In this document: positions 8,001-16,700 of the stretch, one piece after another | How positions within the stretch are numbered: the first letter of the stretch is position 1 | How the letters are laid out: the number at the start of each line of letters is the position of its first letter | IMG/VR virus record: IMGVR_UViG_3300042465_005996 | Location: 1 to 24,969 of that record | Origin: a virus | Direction: 5' to 3' (one strand) | DNA length: 24,969 nucleotides | Notes under the pieces: model-generated | Database searches by the model: none | What the model saw: the letters and a program-made list of their open reading frames with translations, nothing else | What the model was told of the DNA's origin: nothing | Made by a program: the position numbers and the translations under genes

Positions 8001-10903
8001 GGAGAATAAATGACATTGTTGTGCGAAGAGAGTTCTGTGGATACGGGCAAACCTTTTACTTTGATTCTTCTTTTTACACGCTTGCATACACTGGACATAT
8101 TGGACACTCTTTCACTGTGTTGGGTATGTGGAACGGGAAAAATCCTGTTACGCCTACAGCGAGTACTCTTGTCACTAATAGACCTGCGGAAATATACACT
8201 GAAGTATACGCGGGAGTCACCGTAGACAAACTGCGTCCCACCCTGCAAACTGCTGCATACGGTGGTGCCACTGGTGTCTCGTTCAACGGCGGAATCGTGT
8301 TTGCTCCTGCTTCCGTGTACGCGGGTGTCACCCTCGGTGGCGTGGTTGGATTGGGGTACACCACAGGCACTGGCAGCAGTGCTGCTGCAATGCTCACGGG
8401 ACAGCACCTGTATCTGAAGCGTCCACTGAAGATCACCGATGACGCAGACATTTTCGTGGTGTATCGTACGACCAGAGAAGGGCTGAGTTTCGGATACGGG
8501 CTGCTTGGATCACGAAACACAAACTGTGACCTGTCGGCTACTCCTTCCGTGCGCTTTGACTCGGTACTGTTCAGCCGCTCGTACAACGAACAAGACCGAA
8601 CCGCCGCACAACAAACCAGTTCGTACTATTCGGTGCTTCCAAACGGAACGCTCATGTATCCTGGCGCGTCCCTGCCGCCCGCGGGATTGGCAGGATTCAG
8701 ACCGTATGGAGACGCAACCGGAGTCGTCCAAAACTTCATTGCATACGATCCTCACCTATCTGGTGTGTGTTTGGGAATTTGTATAGCGGAGGCTCGACGT
8801 GATTCCACCAACAAGATTGAGGTGTTCGTAAACGGAGACGCAGCAACAAACTCGTCCCGCGCAACAAACCGAAAGATCGTGGGGGTGGACGCACCTCAAA
8901 GTGAAGACTACATTATTACTCGTGGCTTGGAAATCCATTACGACGCAGGAAAGACTGCGTGTGTGGGAGAAATGATTGCGGGTCAGAACTCTAATTTGGC
9001 ACGGAATGTTCGGTTCCCCACCATTCCCACAAACGTGCTTGGACCTCTAACTGCCGCAATGTGGACAAGTGTTCCCGAGTCCACTCTTGTGACACAAAAT
9101 CTGCCTGCGGGGGTTCCGTTGCCACCCGCTCCATTCGACAGAGATGAGATTTACCGAATAACCACTGGTCCCGAATCAAATTTCTTCTTGAACAGAGGTG
9201 CAAACTTTACTACACAACCCGGTGCTGCTGCATGGGATTCTCTGTACACAAACTTTGTATCCCCTGCGTGGACGGCTGTTTTCTTTGTTCGTAGGGACGA
9301 CGGAGCGGCTATTACTGCTAATGTGTATCTCCACAACAATATAGACGGTTACTACGCTGTGTCTGGCACAGTAACAGATGTTGGGGGTGGATGGTACAGA
9401 ATTTCGGGTAGCATTACTGGTAAGAGCAATACTGCTAATCCGGACGGCGTAAGAGTGTACCTGACTGGATTAAGCATAACCAATGGTGCAAACAAAACAT
9501 TTTACGTGAGTGGAGTTCAGTTGCTGCCGTTTGATCGTGGTAACGCAAACGGAACTGTTTTGATAACAAACACCACACACACACAAACTGGTGGCGCACA
9601 GGACATTTCCCTAAGATACGGCACTGCAAACGCAAACCGAGTGCAGCGCATGGCTAATCCTTGGGGTGACGCAGAGTTGGTGTGGAGAGCAGTGAATCAC
9701 TCTACAAATAGAACAGAAGCAGCATACAACGCCAACGGAGGGTTTTATACTGCGTATTTCCCTGTGGACCGCACCAAACTGTACCGTTTCTCTGTGTGGG
9801 TGAATTGTGTGGCTGCAACAGAAACCGGTACGGTGTACTTTGGTCCACAGTTATCAAGTGGTTCGGTGACAACAAAAAGCACTGGAGCCGCAGAGTCTAA
9901 TCCGTACTTTGCTGCTCCAGATCCCGCCGCCGCAGCGTTCGTCGGCAAAACGAACACATGGGTTTTGGTGGCAGGACATATTCATCCGAACGGCACTGCA
10001 ACAGGTGCACAGCACCCCAACAGCGGATGGTACACCCTTACTGGAGGGGGCAACACTTACGCTCCAATCACAGAAGACTTTATATGGGGTAGTGATGCCA
10101 CTAGTTCGCTCTTGCGCACATTCTTGTACGGTAGTGACATTGCAGGAACAGAGATTAGATTTGTGCGTCCGCGAATCGACTTGGTTGACGGAAGCGAACC
10201 CAGCATAGAAGACTTGCTGAACAACACTCCTGAAACTATTTACGACCTTAGCGGTAAAGGCAGAAACGGATTTGCAGTTTCCAAGCCACTGTACACTGCT
10301 TCCAGTGGTGGATTTTGGCAGTTTGACGGGCGGAACAGCGTGATTACAACAGGAACCGTGCAAGAGTGGGGAAGTTCTGGAAATCACACATGGGAAGCGT
10401 GGCTGTACAATCCAAATGGAACTTCTGATCCTCTTGTGCCAATTGGAATAAGAATTTACGCTGGCACAGGTGAAACAGAGAGTAATCCTTACTTTGGTTA
10501 TCCCGCCGGCACCTCCGACCACTTTACGTATACCATCGCCATCGGAGGAACCCGTGTTGGTGCAGGATTGGGCACTACTATTTCATTTTCTAGGTGGAAT
10601 CATTTGGTTGTGGTGACACAGTATTTGCCGAACACAAACACCAGCGAGGTTAAAATTTATCTGAACGGAGTGCTTGTCAAGACTAATACTTTCTCCGGAA
10701 AATCAAACGCATTCGGAAACCGGATAGTTTTGGGGAACCGTGCAAACACCACTCTGCTTACACTAAATTTGGGTTACAACTCTTCTGGCGGATCTTATTT
10801 CTACAACGGCGGTATTTCGTCTTTCCGTTCGTACTCTCGTGATTTAAGTTCACAAGAGGTACTGCAAAACTTCAACTCCACCCGTTCGCGGTTTGGTGTG
10901 TAA
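5027..10903 (+). CDS. Giant gp7-position baseplate wedge protein with nested LamG and carbohydrate-binding-like modules
   Basis: 1958 aa. Residues 1 to about 395 look like the wedge protein that follows gp6 in marine T4-like phages: 'VLFIKAYYEWMDSQGQPGY', 'HFKNTYLLSFP', 'FYGNKGTENSYKFLFRVLY', 'EIYYPKTDIL', 'RIVHPAGMRMFGS'. It occupies the T4 gene 7 position, but orthology to T4 gp7 is not certain. The rest looks like sugar-binding-type beta-sandwich modules: LamG-like 1 (about 430-720, ending 'KIEGYLAHKYN'); a second LamG header at 814 with 'VWTDASPSANHALPP'; an AT-rich ConA/SPRY-like block (about 856-1066); resumption of the LamG ('GVSFNGGIVF', 'DDADIFVVYRTT') to about 1288; a CBM4/9-like module (about 1330-1505, 'GGWYRISGSITG'); a second one (about 1506-1732, 'YRFSVWVN', 'VAGHIHPNG'); and a LamG closing at 1735-1958 (ending 'VLQNFNSTRSRFGV'). 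The likely role is a baseplate wedge that also binds cell-surface glycans. Confidence 0.85.
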   Translation: MADIKNIILNTSAEALEDMIAPFIEEQFPTFIRTDYRKLVLFIKAYYEWMDSQGQPGYVLGKLDTVSDVDRNVEEFFSHFKNTYLLSFPELLATDSLGNKPNKKTLLKKIRDFYGNKGTENSYKFLFRVLYDSDLEIYYPKTDILKPSDGQWIEPVSVKTTSVNAANLFSVKNGTIAQYDSAANLIASATIDSVVQYSFNGLPITEFFIKDINGDFLPNRETVLSKDSVSYTETSYSVLGEFFVELQGEGYQVGDIVSVVSANGVGFVARIEQTGLAGSVKKIGIISSGINYEADVIATIVSNTGNAQAKVIVKRSAVTRYPGYFSGNRGKVSSNKFVQDGNYYQEFSYELKSAVSLDTYFDVLKRIVHPAGMRMFGSVLVKQAIDNTVSSSSQQTTFEVPVIGRYTPYALRTFNDLRGGYFLPNQVKGATLQVWLSGYNIAGNTTDGVTADRSSLGASADLAFGVNVLRSQVGGHTFQHYPLYSDVWLTPRLKSEAVNTHPSLVIRPVHESGSDLFPPRTLATGIRWRSFGYEGPTLGTLGLTASRSYFVVCKPRTGGDILGIGSYTNNGRAVISDYFGRHGIAFGYTGDTSTLKVLGWNSGASRINWVIGNAGSTGEWKLISQTYNMSSGNSGPLSMFLNGVCLGTTAQAVNITSTGWGNTLGIGQPNFSVNYVFDGEIAEILCYQGDVGTSDRQKIEGYLAHKYNLDGNLPQGHPYKTTPPGASLPAGGWSGATGDFYPRGYNPYIGSTTETGPDGSTAAAGSLFFGSGMGYTYTVVDEFGLTAHNPVGAPLGSTYAWFNSKENSPSPEGMRGLVLWLKPENIGVCGSVANGASADVWTDASPSANHALPPTWDKWNGVFTTTNTSIVTAGGWSKHLYDSTNAVTKIRFALNGLCGGFTTGRLMAVGFDRNPAASTSYAGIDYAFYSYGPHDNTTVNLNRSRRVLWITNFSGTLNSADLLNAGALNSTNFSAYDNYIFELEYEEPNIVWRINDIVVRREFCGYGQTFYFDSSFYTLAYTGHIGHSFTVLGMWNGKNPVTPTASTLVTNRPAEIYTEVYAGVTVDKLRPTLQTAAYGGATGVSFNGGIVFAPASVYAGVTLGGVVGLGYTTGTGSSAAAMLTGQHLYLKRPLKITDDADIFVVYRTTREGLSFGYGLLGSRNTNCDLSATPSVRFDSVLFSRSYNEQDRTAAQQTSSYYSVLPNGTLMYPGASLPPAGLAGFRPYGDATGVVQNFIAYDPHLSGVCLGICIAEARRDSTNKIEVFVNGDAATNSSRATNRKIVGVDAPQSEDYIITRGLEIHYDAGKTACVGEMIAGQNSNLARNVRFPTIPTNVLGPLTAAMWTSVPESTLVTQNLPAGVPLPPAPFDRDEIYRITTGPESNFFLNRGANFTTQPGAAAWDSLYTNFVSPAWTAVFFVRRDDGAAITANVYLHNNIDGYYAVSGTVTDVGGGWYRISGSITGKSNTANPDGVRVYLTGLSITNGANKTFYVSGVQLLPFDRGNANGTVLITNTTHTQTGGAQDISLRYGTANANRVQRMANPWGDAELVWRAVNHSTNRTEAAYNANGGFYTAYFPVDRTKLYRFSVWVNCVAATETGTVYFGPQLSSGSVTTKSTGAAESNPYFAAPDPAAAAFVGKTNTWVLVAGHIHPNGTATGAQHPNSGWYTLTGGGNTYAPITEDFIWGSDATSSLLRTFLYGSDIAGTEIRFVRPRIDLVDGSEPSIEDLLNNTPETIYDLSGKGRNGFAVSKPLYTASSGGFWQFDGRNSVITTGTVQEWGSSGNHTWEAWLYNPNGTSDPLVPIGIRIYAGTGETESNPYFGYPAGTSDHFTYTIAIGGTRVGAGLGTTISFSRWNHLVVVTQYLPNTNTSEVKIYLNGVLVKTNTFSGKSNAFGNRIVLGNRANTTLLTLNLGYNSSGGSYFYNGGISSFRSYSRDLSSQEVLQNFNSTRSRFGV
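6316..7190 (+). other. LamG-like module 1 with AT-rich core
   Basis: Encodes residues about 430-722 of the gp7-position protein. It begins 'ATLQVWLSGYNIAG', contains 'SYFVVCKPRTGGDILGIG' and 'GPLSMFLNGVCLG', and closes with 'DGEIAEILCYQGD' and 'KIEGYLAHKYN', the usual final strand and helix of LamG_3-type domains. The core (about 6360-7080) is AT-richer than its edges: hand count gives 25/60 G+C at 6421-6480 against 35/60 at 7141-7200. Confidence 0.65.
7592..8224 (+). other. AT-rich ConA/SPRY-like block inserted in a LamG module
   Basis: It separates the LamG header ending 'SANHALPP' from its continuation 'KLRPTLQTAAYGG', which would read through smoothly without it. The block encodes a beta-rich unit with 'GGWSKHLYDSTNAVTKIRF', 'TGRLMAVGFDRNP', 'YIFELEYEEPNIVWRIND' and 'FYFDSSFYT', a pattern resembling concanavalin-like phage modules. 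Hand count gives 20/60 G+C at 7921-7980, far below the flanks. Boundaries are approximate. Confidence 0.5.
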
Positions 10904-10917
10904 CAGGAGAAATTTTT
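8890..10917 (+). other. Putative insertion of a complete C-terminal LamG cassette with nested CBM-like modules
   Basis: The segment starts near 'SEDYIITRGLEIHYDAGK', a typical LamG header, and ends with the standard 'RSRFGV' LamG ending, a TAA stop, and an AGGAG ribosome binding site before the next gene. To its left a LamG domain stops just after 'KIEVFVNG'. To its right the next gene begins with the remaining half of such a domain. Inside it, about 8990-10228 holds two CBM-like modules that interrupt the cassette's own LamG header and body ('TIYDLSGKGRNGF'). Boundaries are estimated to within about 30 nt; this is inference from domain order. Confidence 0.45.
10905..10910 (+). promoter_or_regulatory. 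Ribosome binding site of the orphan LamG-half gene
   Basis: AGGAGA lies directly after the TAA of the giant gene and 7 nt before ATG 10918. It shows that the small downstream gene can be translated by itself and is not just a frame left open by chance. Confidence 0.6.
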
Positions 10918-11442
10918 ATGCCCACTGACGACTTGTTTCTGCCCCAACTAGAAAAGACCTTTGCAGCAGGTCCAGACCAGTACAGTGCTTCAGACATTGT
11001 GATTGGTCGTATTGGAGCAAACATTTCGGCAGGTGCCACAGGCAGCGGTGTTACAGGCTCACAGGCATGGATCAACTCTGTGCTTGCAAACACTCCGTCT
11101 TACTCGTTTGCTGGTGTGATTCACGAAATCATAGCCTTTGACCGTAAACTGGATGAAACAGAACGAAATCGAGTGTACACCTACCTGTCGAAAAAGTACG
11201 GTCAAACACTGGAATCGCGGTTGCCTGCGGGGTTCCGTGCTGCTCACCCGTCCACCACTCCATACGGAGTCACGTATTGGGACATCGAGAACCACCCAAA
11301 CAACAAGAATCTGTCCACTATTCCCTTTGGTTCAGAGTTCTCGGGCATTACTCTTCAGGAGTTCTTCTCCTTGCCTGACTACCTGTATCAGTCCTCTGGA
11401 CCACTGTCTTCAGGGGATACATACTCAAACATAGGGCTGTAA
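10918..11442 (+). CDS. Orphan C-terminal half of a LamG domain plus probable former C-terminus of the gp7-position protein
   Basis: 174 aa. Residues about 20-100 match only the last half of a LamG-type domain: 'YSASDIVIGRIGANIS', then 'FAGVIHEIIAFDRKL' and 'NRVYTYLSKKYG', parallel to 'TLGIGQ...DGEIAEILCYQ...KIEGYLAHKYN' of module 1. The front half (strands up to 'VFVNG') is missing. The tail 'ITLQEFFSLPDYLYQSSG' is not LamG-like and may be the original C-terminal peptide of the gp7-position protein, since gp8 follows after 12 nt. The frame differs from the giant gene, and the upstream triplets in this frame do not encode LamG, so a simple sequencing frameshift does not explain it. It may be a remnant, a separate small subunit, or a piece that pairs with the truncated domain in the giant protein. 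Confidence 0.75.
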   Translation: MPTDDLFLPQLEKTFAAGPDQYSASDIVIGRIGANISAGATGSGVTGSQAWINSVLANTPSYSFAGVIHEIIAFDRKLDETERNRVYTYLSKKYGQTLESRLPAGFRAAHPSTTPYGVTYWDIENHPNNKNLSTIPFGSEFSGITLQEFFSLPDYLYQSSGPLSSGDTYSNIGL

Positions 11443-11454
11443 AGCGAGGACCAC

Positions 11455-13767
11455 ATGGCAAGTTTCATCAAAGCATCACTAGAACGCTCCTACGCAGAAA
11501 GTTTTCTAACGGAACTTGAGCGTGGTGACAGCCAGTACTTCTTCTTTATTGCAAAGAGTACGGCATGGGCAAACGACAACAGCCCTCCCACATACACCGA
11601 CAGTGTGGCATCAGAGTACGAGGTAATGAACAACATTATTGCGTACAAGAAACTGTCGCCGTCAAACGTCTTGTTTGCAGTGCCACGCTACACGTGGACA
11701 AGTGGAACTACTTACGACCAGTACAGCGACACTGCTGATCTGTTTGATGACAACGATCCAAAACAGTTCTTCGTGGTCACGGATCAAAATAACATCTACA
11801 AGTGCATGAGCAACAACGGTGGTGCGTCGTCTACCGAAAAGCCCACCCAAACTCTGTACGGCGAGTTCTCCCTTTCCGATGGATACCGTTGGAAATACCT
11901 TGCCACTGTTCGGGAAACAGACCTTCCTTACGAACTCACGGACTACCTACCAATTGACTTTGCTAGTTTGAGCACGGACACAGAAACCACCAACCAGTAC
12001 AATGTGCAGTCCACGGCAGTAACGGGTGCAATTACTCGAATAGAGGCTACAAATTCAACCGTTGGTGCGTCCGTTGGTGTGTATCCGTCTGCTGTGACCA
12101 GTGTGCAGTTTAACACCACTTACACCCTGTACGTTAACGCATACAATTCAGCAACAAAAACGATTACGATCACAGATCCCACCTCTGTTGCACGGATAAC
12201 GCAGCCAGTAGCGGACTATGTGGGATATGTTGTTCGTGTTGATTCTAGTGCGGTGAATCCTGCGGAAATCAACAACTACGGCATAATCACTTCACTAATA
12301 AAAGCAGCAAACCAAGTCACGATAGTGGTTCGTGATGACGTGGTTCCGTTCACCGTATCGCCGTCTTCTGGATCAAGTATAGTGTCGGTTGAAATCACAC
12401 CACACATCTTGATAAACGGTGACGGGCAACGAGCGTACTCAAGACCTGTAATGAATTCCTCCAAGAAGATAGTTCGCGTGGATTTGGTTGACGGGGGAGA
12501 AGACTACTCTGTAGCCCGAGCGGAAGTGGTTGGCAAGAAGACCGAAGTTACGGTTCACCCTACTCTTACGCCTGTGTTGTCGCCCAAAGGCGGGCACGGC
12601 AGCAACATTCTCAAAGAGTTGAACGTGAAGGACATCATTATCATTGTGGAAATCACCGAGGCAGACGCTGAAAAATTCATAGGTGGAGGCTCGTACCGTC
12701 AGTTTGGAATAATAAAGAATCCGGTGCTGTCTGACGGAACCGAAAAGGTGGCAGGATCGGATGATCAGTTCTACAGAGACATTACACTGCAACCTGATGC
12801 AGAAGTAAACACCGACAATATTGGAACTGGTTTTGATGGTAGTCCTAGTAACTGTATTCTAGGCACTGAAACATTTTCGTCTGCCAAAGTTGTAGCCCTA
12901 AAGTCCGCACAGCCTCCCATCACGATCAAAACTCAAAACAGTTCAGGCAGGTTTACTTCGTACCGTGATCGTCGTGATCGTTACCGTATTTCTTTAGACA
13001 AAGACGGGCAGTTCTTGCTGAATGAAAGCGTTCAGCAGACTGTTCCTGCTGGTGTTGAAGTTGCCACTGGAGTGTCTTACGGTTACGATTATCTTGCAGA
13101 TGGAGTTGTGGTGTCGCAAGGAGGTTCAACCCTGTCCGTGCAACTACAGACCAGTGGCGGATTTGTTAGTAATTACACTCTAGTAGGCAGCGAAAGTGGA
13201 TTCACGGCAGCGGTAGCAGACGTTTCTCCCGAATACGGAGAATACGTTTGGTTATTCAAAGGCAGTTCAATCCCCACTCTGTACGATCTGAACGGAGACG
13301 GGCAGTTGTTCCGTGTAATTGATGTTGGTCCTGCGTACTACGACACGAACAACACCCCTGCGTACAGTGGCTTGACTGTTTTAGAAATTGCTACCAGTGG
13401 CAACACACAGGTGGGTGTGATAGACACCACAACAAGCACTCTTACCGCAAACTCGTTCTCCAACGGGGACGGAGTTACCCAAGGTGTGACTGGATCGTAT
13501 ACTCCGTACGCAACAGGCACCGTGTACCATTGGGATTTTGTGAATCCGTCCTACGGCAAACTGTACCTTACTAACGTGGTGGGTAAGTTCAAGGGAGTTG
13601 CTACAGACGGACTCAGTGGTGCTACACTTGGAGCGTATGTTGTTGCGTCTGTTACCCCTCCAGAGGTGCTTCCAACTTCGGGGGAAGTGTTATACATAGA
13701 CAATGTTAGACCTATTCAGCGCACGATTGCACAAGAAGAGGAGTTCCGAATCCGTTTAGGGTTCTAA
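11455..13767 (+). CDS. 8: Baseplate wedge subunit gp8
   Basis: 770 aa, much longer than T4 gp8 (334 aa) but with the layout of the gp8 homologues of marine T4-like phages. Signatures are 'ELERGDSQYFFFIAKSTAW' at the N-terminus, 'VPRYTWTSGTTYDQYSD' (about 76-92), 'VVTDQNNIYKCMSNNGG' (about 105-123), 'SLSDGYRWKYLATV', the central 'LSPKGGHGSNILKEL', and the C-terminal 'IDNVRPIQRTIAQEEEF'. gp8 forms a dimer in each wedge and bridges gp7 and gp10 in T4. Residues about 190-330 and 510-730 hold beta-rich segments not expected from the T4 protein. GAGGA at about 11446-11450 serves as ribosome binding site. The gene follows the gp7-position gene and its orphan tail, as in T4 order. Confidence 0.88.
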   Translation: MASFIKASLERSYAESFLTELERGDSQYFFFIAKSTAWANDNSPPTYTDSVASEYEVMNNIIAYKKLSPSNVLFAVPRYTWTSGTTYDQYSDTADLFDDNDPKQFFVVTDQNNIYKCMSNNGGASSTEKPTQTLYGEFSLSDGYRWKYLATVRETDLPYELTDYLPIDFASLSTDTETTNQYNVQSTAVTGAITRIEATNSTVGASVGVYPSAVTSVQFNTTYTLYVNAYNSATKTITITDPTSVARITQPVADYVGYVVRVDSSAVNPAEINNYGIITSLIKAANQVTIVVRDDVVPFTVSPSSGSSIVSVEITPHILINGDGQRAYSRPVMNSSKKIVRVDLVDGGEDYSVARAEVVGKKTEVTVHPTLTPVLSPKGGHGSNILKELNVKDIIIIVEITEADAEKFIGGGSYRQFGIIKNPVLSDGTEKVAGSDDQFYRDITLQPDAEVNTDNIGTGFDGSPSNCILGTETFSSAKVVALKSAQPPITIKTQNSSGRFTSYRDRRDRYRISLDKDGQFLLNESVQQTVPAGVEVATGVSYGYDYLADGVVVSQGGSTLSVQLQTSGGFVSNYTLVGSESGFTAAVADVSPEYGEYVWLFKGSSIPTLYDLNGDGQLFRVIDVGPAYYDTNNTPAYSGLTVLEIATSGNTQVGVIDTTTSTLTANSFSNGDGVTQGVTGSYTPYATGTVYHWDFVNPSYGKLYLTNVVGKFKGVATDGLSGATLGAYVVASVTPPEVLPTSGEVLYIDNVRPIQRTIAQEEEFRIRLGF

Positions 13768-13777
13768 AAAGGACCGT

Positions 13778-16700
13778 ATGGCATACGACTCAAGCATCTT
13801 CAACATAAACCCGTACTACGATGACTACGACCCCACAAAGGGGTTCTTGAGGATGCTGTTCAAGCCTGGATACGCTTTACAGGCTCGTGAACTCACACAG
13901 TTGCAGACCATTCTTCAAGGACAGATTTCTCAAATTGGAGATCACCTGTTCAAGGACGGTTCCCGTATTGTGGGCGGTGGTATCACTGTTCGCAATGCCA
14001 CCTATGTTCGTCTGAGTGTCACAGGAACCGGAAACCCCCTTGCAGACATCACAGATTACTCTGATTTCGTCGGAGGATATCTTACTGCCACTGGTTTCCG
14101 AGCAAAAGTGGTGCACTACATTGATCCTGATCCACTCACAGATTCCACCCTTGTGCTAGTGGTTGACCTTATTTCGGGTGGAAGTGTTCCGTCTTCGTTT
14201 ACTTGGTCCAACGGCACAACGACGTATTCGGGACTGTCTCCGGTTTCTGCTGCGTATCCGTCTAGTGGTGCCTGCAAAGTCATCACTGTGGATGAAGGCA
14301 TCTTTTACATTGACGGATTCTTTACCCGCAACCCCCGTCTCACGTTTACCCCGTACAGCACTGCGTCTGTTGGTAGCGTTTCGTATCGTGATCTCACGTT
14401 CGGAAGCGACTACGCAACCCTGTCAAAGAAGATTGGATTCTCGCTTACTCGTGACTCGGTGACAGAACAGGAAGACTCCACCCTGCGCGATCCTGCTATC
14501 GGATCGTACAACTACAACGCTCCCGGTGCTGACCGTTACAAGATTGTGTTTGAGATGGCACAGATTGATCTAACTGCAAGTGCCGAAGACTTTGTGGAAC
14601 TACTCCGATTTGACGGTGGGCGCATCACAAAGAAAGTGGAACGGGTAACGTACGGGGAGATTCAAAATGTGCTTGCTCGTCGTACTTTTGACGAGTCTGG
14701 TTCGTACGTGGTGTATCCCTTTGACGCAACCGTCAAACCTAATAATTCAGCACAATTTTCACTGTCTATGGGGTCGGGAAAGGCGTATGTTCAGGGATAT
14801 GAAGTAGAGAATCGGTATCCACAAACCGTGACTCTGCCCCGCGCACAGACCACCCAATCAGAAACCCAGCAGTTTGTTTTCTCCACAGGAAACTATCTTA
14901 CTGTTTCTATGGGCAGCACACTGGACCACGCAAACGCACTGGTCACCATTGGGTCGGGTTCAGCACGGGTTGTACTACGAGACGGAACGCTAACTGCTCC
15001 CACTACCACTCGTGGAACTGCGTTTGTTCACGGATACGTGCCTGCTCCTGGGCAGGGAGTGGGAGCAGCCACTGGATTCACGGCAACACTATACCTTTAC
15101 GGATTGAGTGGCAGCACTGGTCCTGTAGGCTTCATCTACGACAACACCACCGGAAACACTTTGGGTCGTTTCACCAACGGGGGCAACATTTTGGGCAGTG
15201 ATGACCAGTCACTGGTGTTTCCTCTGCAACCTGGTTACGCCATCAATGACATAAGCAACGGGTTCTACATCCAAGGCAAACTGGTCAGCAATGCTATAAC
15301 GCCCGCATACAACCCTACAGGCACCGTTACAACGTATTCGTTGGCTAAAGCCAACTTCACGGACACTGTTGCGTCTACCAGTAGTGGAGTCATTTCGTTT
15401 ATAAACTACTTAACCGGAAATCCCAACGCATCAGACTTGTCTGAAATTGCCATTGTTTCGTTGGACTCCAGTGGTACACCAGCGGGCGGAACGGCTGGTC
15501 GGGCGTTTATTCCCTCTTCGGGAACTGGAATAGTGCTGTCTAATGACGGTGACACTACTGGAGGCAAGGTCAAACTAGAGGTGAACAATGCTCCCGCAGG
15601 TTTCACCGCTGCCAATGTTCGTGTAGTCTTGCCTGTTCGATACACGCCTACCATAAGCAACACCAGCACGTATCGCTTCAAGACACCAGTTTCAACCACG
15701 CAGTCGTTTGCGTCTATTACTGACATCAAAACAGACGAGACAGGAAGAAAGTACTTTGAACTTTCACAGTCCGATGTGTACAGCATCACCAGTGTTACAT
15801 TTGGAACACCTGGAACAAACATCAGCGAAGACTTTGAATTGGATGACGGTCAACGAGAAACGTACTATCAACGTGCTCGCCTGTACCTGAAGCCGTCTGT
15901 TGTTAGCACTGCTCGGTATGTCACTTCTGCTTCTGCGGTTTCAATTACCGTTTCGTTTGATTATTTCCGTCACGATGGTCTTGCGTTTGCGCCGTTCATC
16001 GGCAAACACTCGTATCCAAGCACACCATACGAACGCATACCACTGTTCACGAATCCACGAACAGGCAAGACTGTTTCTCTTGCAAACTGCCTTGATTTCC
16101 GACACAGCGGACTGACATCTGCAACTCCCATGATCAAGCCTTACGGGGCTTACGAATTCGGAGTAAGCGAGTCCAGCACTATTTCGTATAACCACTACTT
16201 GCCTCGTATAGACAAACTGTGCGTGAAAGCGGATCCCGAAGACGGGTCTGCACTGTTCTTCTTGGTGCAAGGCACACCTGATCTCACTCCAGTTGCTCCT
16301 CCTGATCCACAAGACGGACTGGTTTTGGCAATACTCACTGTGCCTGCGTACACCCACAACACAGAAGACGTGATCTTCACTCCGGTGAATTCTCAGCGAT
16401 ACACCATGAGTGATATTGGAAAACTTGAGAAGCGCATAGACGATGTGGAAGTGTTCGCAAAACTGTCCATCTCCGAAGCAGAGATTGAAGCCCGTTCCTT
16501 GAAAACGTCCGCAACCAGCACCGAACCACTGAAGACCTCTATCTTCTCTGACGAGTTCTACGGTCACTCGGTTTCTGATGTGTCTTCGGAAGAACACATT
16601 TGCTCTGTGGACTTTGAGCGTGGAGAATTGCGACCGTTCTTCTCCACGAACACCATTTCTCCACCGTCACCGTCGCTTTCAAATACTGTCTTGTCTACGG

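Noticed and set aside
9854-10522. 222-aa open frame on the minus strand
   Set aside because: It lies wholly inside the giant wedge gene on the opposite strand, has no ribosome binding site or recognisable domain, and its Cys/Ser-rich product is typical of a shadow frame.
10904-10917. Terminator at the T-run before 10918
   Set aside because: ATTTTTA is present but there is no stem-loop before it, and downstream genes appear to be part of the same transcript.
10903-10918. Sequencing frameshift joining the giant gene to the 174-aa gene
   Set aside because: The giant protein ends with a complete, standard LamG C-terminus and TAA. The triplets upstream of 10918 in the orphan's frame do not encode LamG. 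A ribosome binding site precedes the ATG. A simple indel would not produce this.
5027-11442. Diversity-generating retroelement acting on the lectin-like modules
   Set aside because: Lectin-like folds at the end of a phage adhesion protein raise the question, but no reverse transcriptase, template repeat or matching variable repeat is visible in the window.
15941-16597. 218-aa open frame on the minus strand
   Set aside because: It is antisense to conserved DUF4815-type coding sequence, with Arg/His/Cys-rich composition and no domain; a shadow frame.
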